From: Bullera alba
Lineage: Eukaryota; Basidiomycota; Tremellomycetes; Tremellales; Bulleraceae
Direction: 5' to 3'
DNA length: 64,000 bases
Assembly: GCA_001600095.1 (NCBI GenBank)
Contig: BCIX01000002.1
Span: forward strand, 434,001-498,000
The notes beneath the pieces are model-generated. The model was not told the origin of the DNA, did not search any database, and saw nothing but the letters and a program-made list of their open reading frames with translations. The position numbers and the translations under genes are program-made. Shown here piece after piece: positions 45,528 through 56,749 of the stretch. Positions within the stretch are counted from its first letter, which is position 1. Each line of letters begins with the position of its first letter.

Positions 45528-47904
45528 ATGGACGAATTCGACTATGCGGGTGCTGGAATTGCAAACGCGACTGGTGAGTTTCAAGTGTTTCAGCTCGACC
45601 AGCGCGATCCCGCTCGCGCGACTTCCTAGTAAAGGTCATTCGCGCTTCCAGGACCTGAACGTCTCTCTGCCATGACCTCCTTCATGGGTCCACCACAGTC
45701 TGTCATGGAGCTGACGACGATGACTCTCTCGAAAGATGCGAAGCACGTTCACGTGACGCCGTCAGATCCGCTGTTCGTATGGTACATCGTGACTATCGTC
45801 GTACTCATCATCCTCGGAGCGGTATTCAGCGGATTGACTCTTGGCTTGATGGGTTTGGATAGCGTGAGTGCTCATGACCGTGTAGCATACCTGCCCGGAA
45901 CATGTCTGTCTTCTGGCTAATCCTCCCCTAGGTCAATCTTCAAGTGCTGTCGCTAGCGGGAACGCCGGCGGAGAGACGCCAAGCTCCGAGGGTTCTGAAA
46001 TTGATACAGGCAGGGAGACATACAATGCTCGTGGTGCTACTGCTCGGTGAGTGCTCGCTGTGACAGCCACCTGTATAGATTTGAGGTCACATCCGCTCAC
46101 ACCGTTCAGGTGGCACACTGGTCAATACGTCGCTGCCCATCTTCCTGGATTCGATCGTGCGTACGAGCTGCCACTTAGTCGCATAAGTGCTGATGAGGGA
46201 TATAGGTTGGTGGAGGCTGGATCGCTATTTTGGGCAGTACGCTCCTTGAGGTGAGTTGAGGTCGTATTGTGTTTTTAAGGTTGGCAGCTGATTCGACTGC
46301 AGCTCATTTTCGGAGGTGCGGGATTTTCGCTATAGGTTGCAGCATGCGGGGTATACTGACTGACTCTCATTCTCTTCCTGGTTCTTACAGAGTGAGTAGT
46401 CTCGTTGCCGCCTGTGATTGCTTGCTGACGTGAGGCTTCCAGGATCCTGCCGCAAGGTGTGTATCTCATCCAAAGCTATTCCCGTCCGGCTCCTGACTTC
46501 CACCATAGCCGTTTGCAGCAGATATGGTCTTGCCATCGGGTCACGTTTCGCTCCTCTGGTTCGAGTGCTTAGCATCTTGACATACCCCATCACGGCTCCG
46601 ATTGGAATGGTATGCTATGCTTCTACCCCTCATACTGAGTCTGGCACCCTCGACTGACGCCGGTTCTTTAGTTCCTAGATTACATCCTCGGATCGCACGA
46701 CCAGGCTGTCACATACAGGAAAGCGGAGCTGAAAACGTTCGTGTCATTGGGGGTGGAGGATGAACTGGGCGAGGATGAGATCTCGCTGCTGGGATCCGTT
46801 CTGGAGTTCGCCGGAAAGACCGTCGGACAGATCATGGTGAAAGGATTCAAACCTTGGTATAATGGTCACGCTGACAACGAGTGATAGACGCCAAAGGAGG
46901 ATATATTCACTTTATCCGCGGAGACCATCGTGGTGAGTCGCTTGGTCTGGTCGGCGGGATCTTCTGTACTGACAAGACCAGGACGAGGAGATCGTTTCAG
47001 AAGTGAGATCAGGATTCATCGCATGACATGCACGGGGAAACTGATCGAGGGGCAGATTCTCAAGAAAGGGTACAGCAGAATACCGGTCTACGAGCCGAGT
47101 TCGCCTGGGGCGTATATGTAAGAGAGACTTCTCACTTCGTATACTTGCCTTGCTGACCCCTCTTCAGCGGCTGCATGACTATCCGAGCTCTCGTGGAGTA
47201 CGACCCTTCAGATTTAAAACGAGCTTCTGTGCTGGTGAATCAGGCTCTGCCGCAGTGTCCCCCAGATCTGCCATTATTGGATGGTGAGCCACCTCTTTTT
47301 GATACTTGTGAATTGAGCTGACACACTGTCATAATCAGCGATGAATTAGTAAGTCGAGGGTGATGCAGTGATTTGTTTTTTAGGTTGACGTTTGGTAAGC
47401 TTCCAAACGGGTACAAGTCATATCCTCCTGGTGACTAAGAACCCCGGTGAGGACAGAGGCGCAGTCGGCGTGGTCACACTGGAAGACGTAGTGGAGGTGA
47501 GTTTGCTAGTCACACCTGCCGAACAGAATATGGCTCATGTCCCATCTACTCAGGAACTCATCGGCAAAGAGATCATCGTGAGTACTCTGGCTATCGTCCG
47601 ATGAATGCGTCTGACACTCTTGCAGGACGAGACGGATCAGTATGTCGACATTCACAGCCGAGTTCCAGTCATCAGACCGAAAAATCGAGGCGAACAGTGA
47701 GTCCCCATTCAAACCAACATGCCATGCTAGCTTTCTGGCCGTGGCGTGCGTGTGCTGACAGAGCGCAGACCTACTGGGATCAAGAGGATATTCGAAGGGC
47801 GATTGGCGAGACGAAGAGCTCTAGCTAGAGTCAGTCTCGACGAAGCGAGTAGGAGCAAAGTGGGCCTCTTGGACGACCACGATATCGATATCGAAGAGGT
47901 TTAG
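45528..47904 (+). CDS. MAM3: CNNM/Mam3-type DUF21-CBS membrane protein
   Basis: Integral membrane protein of the ancient conserved domain (CNNM/Mam3/CorC) family, linked to Mg2+ and metal homeostasis in vacuolar or plasma membranes. Nineteen inferred exons total exactly 447 codons (446 aa), start MDEFDYAGAG. DUF21 membrane domain: IILGAVFSGLTLGLMGLDS, VNLQVLSLAGTPAERRQA, TLVNTSLPIFLDSIVGGGW, LIFGEILPQAVCSRYGLAIG, ILTYPITAPIGMFLDYILG. CBS pair: GKTVGQIMTPKEDIFTL, SEILKKGYSRIPVYEP, GCMTIRALVEYDPSDLKR, FQTGTSHILLVTKNPGEDRG, VGVVTLEDVVEELIGKEIID, TDQYVDIHSRVPVIRP. Exons are exceptionally small around FGEILPQ: 46303-46315 (13 nt), 46391 (1 nt) and 46443-46456 (14 nt). Exon 15 (47339-47348) is 10 nt and is followed by an intron with an AAG acceptor. 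The C-terminus is short compared with Mam3. Confidence 0.9.
46391..46391 (+). other. MAM3: Inferred single-nucleotide exon of the CNNM-type gene
   Basis: Upstream intron 46316-46390: donor GTGCGG, branch-like ACTGACTGAC, acceptor TTACAG. Downstream intron 46392-46442: donor GTGAGT, branch GCTGACG, acceptor TTCCAG. Only the A at 46391 lies between. Flanking exons end TTC GGA G and begin G ATC CTG CCG CAA. Including the A gives F-G-E-I-L-P-Q, the family's conserved motif, and keeps the frame to the final stop. Omitting it shifts the frame. Confidence 0.8.
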
Positions 47905-48590
47905 ACAGCCTGCGGGCAATTTGTATAGTATATCGTCTCACCGACACCTAGCATAGCGACGTACAAGCCCTTCATTCAGCTACTAGAGGTTCTAATGTTT
48001 TGGGTCAGCAGTCAAGCGGGCGTCAAGTGATTCCAGCACAACAGGATCGGCCGAAAGTCGAGACGAGTGACCTCGTGCCTAAGCGCCGAAGGCAGAGTCT
48101 CCCTCATGTTGATTACAGTCCGTTGATGAGAGTCTCCCTAGCACCCATTCCAGCGCACTGACCTAGCCTGAGCCAAAGAGGGCGTTCTGAAAGCTACCAC
48201 AGAGCACGAGCACGCCACCTGCAGCTCGCGATACCGTACCCGACGGATTTACGATTCACGTTCCAGACATTCGGTGCTCCGGATTTTCAGGTTGATTTCG
48301 CGTCGACCCACTTTTTCCTGACTGCATCTTGGATTGATCTTGGACTCTGCTGTTTGTTGTTCTCTTGCCGTATCGAACGATAGATCGACTGTGAGCGCTA
48401 GCAGCGGGCACGCAGGGGAAATCGACTCATCAGCGCTCGAGAGCTAGCAGAAGATCGGCTCTTCGGCAACTCCCAACCTCACAGCAAAGAAGACCCACGG
48501 CCACGATCGATTCTTGCCCGTCCCACTGCAGTATAATATAACGACACCTCGCACTTCCCGACTTTCCACCTAGAACAAGACTTGCGCGCC
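47905..48590. other. Intergenic region
   Basis: About 690 bases: 3' flank of the CNNM-type gene and promoter of the P450 reductase gene. No gene, repeat or RNA recognised. Confidence 0.4.
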
Positions 48591-51147
48591 ATGGCATCGG
48601 TATATGACTTGACTATCATCGGGCTCACGCTGCTGTTGCCCTTATTATGGTACTTCCGGGAATCGCTGCCCCTGATCGGAGGCAGGACCAGGGAGACGAT
48701 CAATGGCGTGGCGGCGAAAAGCAGCAAGCCAGCTGCGGATGAGGGCGACCCTCGAGACTTTGTCGGCAAGATGGAGAGGACGGTGAGCACTGCAGGTCGT
48801 CCACGGAATAGTCGATGCTGATCAGAAGTGACTTTCCCCATCCGTCTCCGATCTTCCACTCATTCGTCCTAAAACAATGTCGATCATCGACACGATTCCG
48901 GTCTTTAGGGGAAGCGCTCAGTCATGTTCTTCGGAAGTCAAACGGGAACAGCGGAGGAGTACGCCATCCGTCTAGCCAAAGAGGCCAAAACTCGATTCGG
49001 GCTGTCCTCCCTCGTGTGTGATCCCGAGGAATACGACTTCAACAACCTCGATCAAGTGCCTTCCAACTCTGTTGTGTTCTTTGTTGTTGCCACATATGGA
49101 GAGGGCGACCCGACCGACAACGCCCAACCTTTCATGGACTTCATCATGGACCCCAGTGTCGAGTTCTCCAATGGCGGGTCGACATTGGAGAACCTCAACT
49201 TTGTCGTCTTCGGCCTTGGAAACAAGACGTACACGTACTACAACGAGATCGCGAGGAAGATCGACAAACGGCTCACCGAGCTGGGTGCTAGGAGGATCGG
49301 AGAGAGGGGCGAGGGCGATGATGATAAATCCATGGAGGAGGATTATCTCGCTTGGAAGGACCCGATGTGGGAGTCATTCTCCACCACGCTCGGCATCGAG
49401 GAAGGCGGAAATGGCGATGTAGCCGATTTTGTCGTCACGGAAGTTTCGTCCCACCCCGCGGAGAAGGTCTACCATGGAGAACTATCACCCAGGGCGTTGC
49501 TCGCGTCTTCTAGTGGAAACAACACACCTGTAGGAACGCACGACGCCAAGANCCCTTNCCCCGCCCCTGTACTGGCCAGCAAGGAGCTCTTCTCCGTTGG
49601 AGGGGACAGAAACTGCGTTCACATCGAGTTCGACATTACTGGCTCCGGTATGAACTACCAGCACGGAGATCATGTCGGCGTGTGGCCTTCCAACCCCGAT
49701 CTCGAGGTGGACAGGATGTTGGCTGTTCTCGGACTCGGCGATCAGGAATCACGACACGGTATCATCAACATTGAATCCTTGGACCCAGCTCTCGCCAAAG
49801 TGCCCTTCCCCGTGCCGGCCACTTACGAAGCCATCTTCAGGCACTACTTGGATATCTCAGCCACCGCCTCCAGACAGACTATCGCTTTCTTGTCACGATA
49901 TGCACCAACGGAAGAGGCGAAAGAGAGGTTGTTGCGTTGGGGAACCAACAAGGACATCTACGCCCAAGAAATCGACGGACCCGCTCTCAAACTTGCCGAA
50001 GTACTCCAAGCCGCCGTCGGTGATGACCTCGATAGCTCCTCGTTCGCCTCGACACACAAGTGGGAGATCCCCTTTGACCGGATCGTATCCACCGTACCGA
50101 GATTGCAACCGCGTTACTACTCGATCAGCTCTTCGTCCAAACTCCACCCATCCTCGATCCACGTCACCGCCGTCGTCCTGAAATATCAATCTCAACCATC
50201 GCTCGCGCACCGAAACGCGGCCAGATGGGTCTTTGGCGTTTCGACGAACTTCATCCTCAACGTGAAGAATGCAAGCACAGGCATGAACACGCCCGTCGAA
50301 GGCGAGTTGTCGAGCAAGGATCTCGATAAGAACTTGATCCCCGCCAATGTCACAATGGACAAGACGCCTAGTTATCGATTGGCCGGACCCAGAGGTCATT
50401 ACGTTCGGGAAAACATCTACCGAGTCCCTATACACGTTAGGCGGTCGACATTCAGATTACCGACATCGCCTAAGGTGCCCGTCATCATGATCGGCCCAGG
50501 AACAGTGAGTGACCCTCCATGATAAGCAACGAGCGAGACTGAGTGCCTATTCACAGGGAGTCGCACCTTTCCGAGGATTCGTACAGGAACGAGTGGCACT
50601 AGCTCGACGGGCAATCGAGAAATCCGGACCCGACGCTTTGAACGACTGGGCTCCAATGTACCTCTTCTACGGGTGCCGAAAGTCGACCGAGGATTTCCTC
50701 TACGCAGACGAATGGCCCAAATACCAGCAGGAGCTAAAGGGCAAGTTCATCATGCACACTGCTTTCTCCCGGGAGATGAAGAAGGACGACGGTAGTGAGT
50801 CCAAGCAAACATCTTTGCCCGTAAACGCCCAGACTGACAACGGGGCTTTTTTGTAGGCAAAGTCTACGTGCAGGATTTGATCTGGGACAACAGGAAAGAC
50901 CTGGCGCCTCTCATCTTGGAGAAGAGAGCGTACATCTACATCTGCGGTGACGCCAAGAGCATGTCGAAATCCGTTGAGGACAAGTTGACTCGTCTCCTCG
51001 CCGAGGCGAGGGGCGGCACGCCAGAGGTTGAGGGAGCAAAGGAGTTGAAATTGCTCAAAGACCGCAACGTGAGTGCTGGCTGCATCCCGATGCGATTCGC
51101 GGCTGACTTGTACGCTTCAGCGCTTGATGACCGATGTTTGGAGCTAG
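48591..51147 (+). CDS. NCP1: NADPH-cytochrome P450 reductase
   Basis: Diflavin enzyme that passes electrons from NADPH through FAD and FMN to microsomal P450s such as Erg11. Start MASVYDLTIIGLTLLLPLLW, an N-terminal ER membrane anchor. The FMN domain has VMFFGSQTGTAEEYAIRLA, VVATYGEGDPTDNA and FVVFGLGNKTYTYYNEIA. The connecting/FAD domain has HIEFDITGSGMNYQHGDHVG, RLQPRYYSISSSS and YRLAGPRGHYV. The NADPH domain has [35 protein letters not shown] and AYIYICGDAKSMSKSVEDKL. The C-terminus is DVWS, the family ending with the FAD-stacking Trp. Introns are at about 48783-48908, 50505-50557, 50795-50856 and 51070-51120. Two ambiguous bases (49552, 49558) fall in the FMN-FAD linker and do not shift the frame. 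Confidence 0.97.
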
Positions 51148-51250
51148 GAGAGGTCGTAAAGCATATTATAGTAGTCATGCATAGAGGTATCATGAGGATC
51201 AATATACTTCTTGGCTACACTCGAGGGGAATGACTGCCTCGATAGACTTA

Positions 51251-53008
51251 TCAAACGTCGTACCCTTTGGTCTCGCCCAGCCCCACAACTATAAACTCGT
51301 CGTCGCGAAGTCCGACTTCCTTCCTGGCATCGACGAGTTTCTCTGGCGGCTCGGCAACTCTATCATGCGCCATCCTCCACGTGCCCCAGTGCATAGCGAT
51401 AGCATTCTTCGCTTGCTACGGGCAGCAGACAATCAGCTTGGAAGGTCTGTCCCCAGGTACATGGTCTCAAACTTACGACATCCTTGAACATCCTCACCGC
51501 GTCGATGGGCGCGTTGTGATTTGTGGACATGAGGTGACGAGGAGCATATGCTCCTATGGGAATCATAGTCGCGGTGAAGGGTCCGTACTTTTGGCCAATC
51601 TCCTTGAAAGCCGGACAAGTGGGTAGGGACGGGTCAATGGTGTGGGTTTCTTCGTTGACATGACAGTAACCTAGATCATACCACGGTCAATTCGTTCCCT
51701 GCCCACGATCACTCAGCAGGGCGAGTGACGACTGACCTGTATCCCCAGCATGCCATATCTGAACGGAAAGACGTCAATCCTGCTACTGTCGACGTACAGG
51801 CTACTCACCGATGCGCCAATCTGCCCATCTTCTTTCACCTCCTGAACGGCCCAGGATGCCCACAGATTCTTGTCTAGGTCGAAGAGCGACCTCTGACAGG
51901 TATGCTGACAGGGAGCTACGTCAATAAGATCAGCTCTGTATCCGCAGAACTAGCTGAGGCCATGCTCACTGCAATGGACTTTAACCTTTCCCCTCCCGGC
52001 GACATCCACCTCCCTGGTCTCCCACCAGTCCATCTCGATGATCTGGGTCGAGGCTCCAACCGTACTGCGTAGATTGGCGGCGCCGTTCAATCCGACAAAG
52101 AGAAGCGGGGGACGTTCTTGGTTCTTGCTGAAGATGGCTTGGAGGGTGTTGATATCGCAGTGGTCGTAGTGATTGTGCGAGATCATCTAGGGGATGGGTT
52201 CAGGTCAACATCCTTCCCGCGGACACAGTGCCATAGGATGACGGAGGGGTGATGAACGATGAATACGCATCACTCACGACCATGTCGACCTCTGGAAGCT
52301 CTTCCGGGGTCGCAGGAGGAGGCTGCATCCGAACATTCCCGCCAAAGTACTGCGAAGGGGAACACCGTTTTGAGTATGCCGGATCAAAGAGGATATTGAC
52401 CCCTCTCTCCTTTGGACTGGGGCCCTTGGATGGCATTTGCGCTAGGAACGATGCGTGGCTGAGCCAAGTGAGTTTGAGCTGGTCATGGGGGAGGGTCGCC
52501 CCGAAGTCCGGTTTCTGCCATGGCACCAAGGATGCGATATTCTGCACGTCGGGGTCGTTAGCCGACATCGAGTTCAGCTATTAATATGTCGGATCAGTAC
52601 ACCTTGCTCGCTACATGACAGGCGGGTCGAAAGTCGCGTACCTCTCTGACAAACTGCGCACGAGAATCATCAGTTCATAGTCAAGCATGTACTGGGATAG
52701 TGAGCGTACCTTGAACATGGGCCAGAATGCCTATCGACGTTGTCGATCAGTACGCGTATCCGTTCAAAACGAGTCGCGACATCGCTTACAGGCTTTGGAG
52801 CGGCCGACTTCCATGGGTTGAAGAACCCTGAGGAAGCTGCCTCTCCTTTCCAATGATCCTGCTTCTCCCTCGTGATGCTTGCATTGGCTGGCGGGTTGAC
52901 CAGGATGGACGCGGCGCTCGACATGATCGTTCGAGTGAGCACAGGTGAGATACGTCGGACGAGGCTGCTGGCTCGGAAGCTGTGTTTTGACAATCGAGCC
53001 AAACTCAT
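51251..53008 (-). CDS. FMP30: NAPE-PLD/Fmp30-type metallo-beta-lactamase-fold phospholipase
   Basis: Zinc hydrolase related to mammalian NAPE-PLD and yeast Fmp30, which acts on N-acylphosphatidylethanolamine and influences mitochondrial cardiolipin. Start MSLARLSKHSFRASSLVRR, a mitochondrial presequence; an in-frame Met at codon 29 (TIMSSAA) could start a shorter form. Motifs: GFFNPWKSAAP, LVPWQKPDF, LKLTWLSHASFLAQM, ILFDPAYSKRCSPSQY, the metal-binding MISHNHYDHCD (HxHxDH), VGLNGAA, SIWHAGDTGYC, IPIGAYAPRHLMSTNHNAPI and AIAMHWGTWRM. It ends VVGLGETKGYDV. All zinc-ligand motifs are present. About seven introns; roughly 420 residues. Convergent with the P450 reductase gene, only ~100 bases between stops. 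Confidence 0.93.
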
Positions 53009-53383
53009 TCGTGAGGGGTGACCAGCTACCTCTTACTCAGACTGATTCCTTATATATGGCATGCTGCACTGGCAGCTGCTCTCCTGTCACAACAAATTCC
53101 AGCACTCTCGATCTCGTCTATCCTCGGCGACCGAAGCCAAGTCAAACCCGATCGCCAGGCACGCGGCTCGCGGCGAGACGGAGCCGAGAAATGCGGGGAA
53201 CCAACACCGCAGACCGCGGCACAGATCCAATCCGCGCGATAGACTATAGGATAGACTGAGCTGTCGCGATTCTGGGCAACGTGATAGTGACGTCGTGTGT
53301 AGGATCACGACCATGCATTCAAGTGCATTCACCATCGTCACGGGCAATGAAGCACAAGTAGAGTACGAGAATCATGGCCGAAG
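53009..53383. other. Intergenic region
   Basis: About 375 bases: promoter of the Fmp30-type gene and 3' flank of the RhoGEF gene. A GTGACGTCG half-CRE is near 53288. No gene seen. Confidence 0.35.
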
Positions 53384-56300
53384 CTACTCCAGACCTCTAA
53401 GCACTTCCCTCTCCTCGTCCGATTCTTCGCCGCGGCCTCCGACCTCGCCGATATCGCAGAGCGCTGTGGTCTGCGACAGGACTGACAGGAACTGCTGGGT
53501 ACTCGAGACAAAGGGGCAGTTCAAGGTATGACCCTTGGCTGTAGAGGAAGAGCCTTTGGGCGAACTCGTAATGGGAAGAGTGTATGCGGTGGTGATTGCC
53601 CCTGCGGCATGCTGTGAAATGGGGAATGTAGTCACAGTGAACAAGTTGACAAAGCCTAAGAGAATTGTATGAGCTCGGATCCAGTGTGACCGATACCACA
53701 GAGCGACTCACCCTGCCATCCGGACCAGTCCTTCACTTCGACGACTTTGCCGACTCCGCCTTCAAGCTCACAGAGCACTTTGAGCCCCTTGTCCGCTTTA
53801 CGCTTCCCGGAGAACAGCCCTGTCCTCTCGGACGTGTCCACGGCAACAATGACCAGATCGTTGAAAATCAACATTGTCAATACCTCCTCCTTCCGTCTCA
53901 TTCCTCTGAGCGAGCTTGGTGTTGGAGGTCTGGAATCAGTGACTGACGACGCGGTGGACGGTGTTCGAGAGACAGAGGGCCTCTGAGGTGAACTCTGTAG
54001 GATCGAGCTCGACCTCGAAGGTGGTCCGTAGGATGATGCGGATGACGAGGAGACGGAGAACTGGGACGATCGACAGGTGGAGGGTGTCGGGAGGGTAGAG
54101 TAGTAATCCCATGGTGAGGAGTATCCAGATGAGATTGTGGACGAGATCGAACCGCGAGAGCTGTGCAGTGAGTTTGCCCGATTCCTGGGCGAGAACGAAG
54201 ACGAGGACGTAGTTGAGATCGGACTGAGCTCTTTGCTTTGTGTACCCGGGGTGACGCGAATCACTGATCCTTGACCGACAAGCTTTCGACCCCTGATGGC
54301 GAGCTTGAACCCTTCAGGTAGACCATGTAGACGACTTTCGAGCGATTGTAGCTGCTCAAAGTCCTCCTCGCGGGCCTTTGTCGCTTGTAGGTTCAGAATG
54401 ATCGTCTCGGTTGTTGATAGCAAGGCAAGTATGTCGGGATGTGAGGGATGCGGGTGCGGAGTTACGTCGAGCAGGCGCTATACCACTATCAGCAAAGAAG
54501 CCCTTGAATGACCCGGACTGACTCACTCTTAGGAACAACGGGTACTTGGTCAATCTCTGTACCGGCTTCAAAAGCATACTTCCCAGACTCATCGAACCCA
54601 ACACCTCGTCCTTCATCTGCATCCTGACAAACTCGCCAAAGACGCTATCCGGATCCCTGACGTTGTCCTCGACCATCTGGACGACGGCCTCGAAGCGGAG
54701 CAGATACCACTCGTGTACCTCCAATCTAGGCACCCATTCCCTGAAAGCTTTGATGAACGACTTGACGTCCAACACCTCGTTCCGCCTCCTCATGTCGCGC
54801 TGTACCGTGGCCACTATACCATGAGCATGTGAGACGCATTCGAGAAGGTCGAGCAGCTCGGTTATTCGCTCGGGAATACCTTGGATCCACTGTCCTTGAG
54901 GGGTTTTCAGTGGGATTGCGAAGAGGCGAAGGACCGTGCGCATCGATTTGACAAATGTTTGTTCCGTCTCGCACAACTCCCAGAGGACTTCCTGCCTTTT
55001 CACTTCTGCTGCGCCGCCTGGCTGGTTCAGAAGGGCCTGATACACGTGGTCAGAGGAGAGCGATGCTCGCCACGTTGACGTTGGGGTGCTGTGGGATATA
55101 GGCGACGACGGCTCTAGACTCTTGCTGAATCCCGAAGAAGCGACATCGAAGACTTCTCGACGCTGAAGCGAGCTGGTCCTTGGCGGGTCGGGCGTGCGGG
55201 ACATCAGGTCGGATGAGCTTCTAAACTGCTTTGGTCGTCGGGGTGGAGTCGACGATGGCTTCCTGCTGGTCGAGGTCTGTCTCGCCGGAGTAGTGTTGAC
55301 ATCATCTTTGACGCTGTATCCGGAAAACACCGAGTCTGACCTTTGTAGTGATCTTGCGGGCTCCGGCGTTGATGGTAAACCTTGGAAGGGGGACTGGAAC
55401 TCGCGAGCTTGTGACAACGTCGCGCTCCGCATTCGTCTCACCCGGGGCCGTTCAGGCGAGATATCGGACAACAAGGGTGTTGGTCGATCTGCAGCTTCGA
55501 TAGTGAAGTCGAGCGAGGTGGCCGAGGCTGCAGACGGTCGCTTGTCGATAGGCTCGCTGTACGCCCAGAAAACGCCTTTCGAGGTGTCTTCCTCTTCTAC
55601 ATCATCGGGTCGCTCGCTCAATGACCAGTGCTGATTGAAATCGAGATTGTCCACCAAACCTCGCAGAGCGCTCAAGCGTCGTTGTGCCGAGTCCCGCTTT
55701 CGCGTCAAAGGGACGGACACTTGATCAGGCTCGCTGGCGTGTTCGTTTAACCTTGCCAACAGACGAGTTGAGGGCAGAGAAGAAGCTTCGGGTCTTTCGG
55801 TTGACTGCATTGCACGAGGTGTCGTGGCGGCATCGGAGATTGTAGAGATGGAGTCACCCGATGGGGAAATCGACCGGGCGTAGGTCGGTTGAGGGGGCAG
55901 CAGGTCTTGCTTGAATGAAGAACGATAAGGCGATCTCCTCGGTTCTATAGGCAGCTCCGACCTGGGTGAAGGTGGCACGGCAGAATCCCTGCTCCTTGGG
56001 ACGGGAGAACGCCGTACTGGTCGAGGCGGTGTATTGCCAGGAGTCGACTTGGCTACGGGGGCGACGGGATACAAGTCCAGATTCGGTGTTGGCGGAGCTG
56101 AAAAGTCTGGTGATCTGGCATCTCGACTGACGATGATCTGGACGTCATCCCCTCCTAAACCAGTGTTCCAGTCTATTGTGCCTCGTTTGCTCTTGCTCCG
56201 CTTGGTTGGCGTCATGTCGGTGTTGATACTGAGCGGTAGTGCTGGCAAGAGCTTTGATCCCGACCTCGTCCTGTTTCTCATTGGTGGAGTAGTGACTCTG

Positions 56301-56749
56301 GGCGAAGAAGATGAAGTAGAGGCGGAGGCCGAGGAGGACGAGGACGAGGAGCGACTCATCCGACGAGGCGAAGGAGGTGGTAGAGAGTCGAATGAACTCA
56401 TCGCGGGCGAGAGGGGAGACTGCCGGGGAATGGGAGGGGGCAATCGAGGATCTATGGCGGTGGAGATGGTAGGCCTTTGACGTGGGCTCGCACAATCACG
56501 TTGATTGGGTCGGCTCTTGCTTCGCTGTTTGGTCACCTATTGTGGAGTGGCATGTCGTCAGCAAAGATACAACAGAGCGAGCGAGGAGGCAAGTCAGTGG
56601 AAGCGGGTGGACGTAGTAGAGACAGGACCTACCGGCGAATCCCATCCTGGTAGAGGCGGTGTAGAAGTATAGGTCTCAGGAATACGAGTTCTGGAGCTCG
56701 GTGAGGATCTTGCGGAGCGAAGCGGCGGTGACGACAGGGGAGTAGGCAT
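53384..56749 (-). CDS. Rho guanine nucleotide exchange factor (DH-PH)
   Basis: Activates a Rho-family GTPase at the cell cortex. Exon 1 (about 56634-56749) encodes MPTPLSSPPLRSARSS ... PGWDSP; exon 2 is very long. Residues ~40-560 are Ser/Pro/Arg-rich and disordered. The DH domain follows: RQEVLWELCETEQTFVKSMR, LLDLLECVSHAHGIVATVQR, SFIKAFREWVPRLEVHEWYL, and the signature LLKPVQRLTKYPLFLR. A PH-like domain starts LAIRGRKLVGQGSVIRVT, is interrupted by a ~110-residue Ser-rich insertion, resumes RRKEEVLTMLIFNDLVIVAV and finishes FVNLFTVTTFPISQHAAG ... TQQFLSVLSQTTALCDIG. The last intron (GTGAGT...TTAG near 53650-53712) removes a read-through stop. Over 1,000 residues. The specific GTPase is not known from sequence. 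Confidence 0.88.

Noticed and set aside
47050..47055. GAG acceptor adding GQ before ILKKGYSRIP in the CNNM-type gene
   Set aside because: The CAG acceptor six bases later is stronger and matches the family spacing; the choice does not change the frame.
56145..56495. Frames antisense to or shadowing the RhoGEF Ser-rich head
   Set aside because: Ser/Pro/Arg-rich coding DNA leaves other frames open; the DH-PH frame explains the region.
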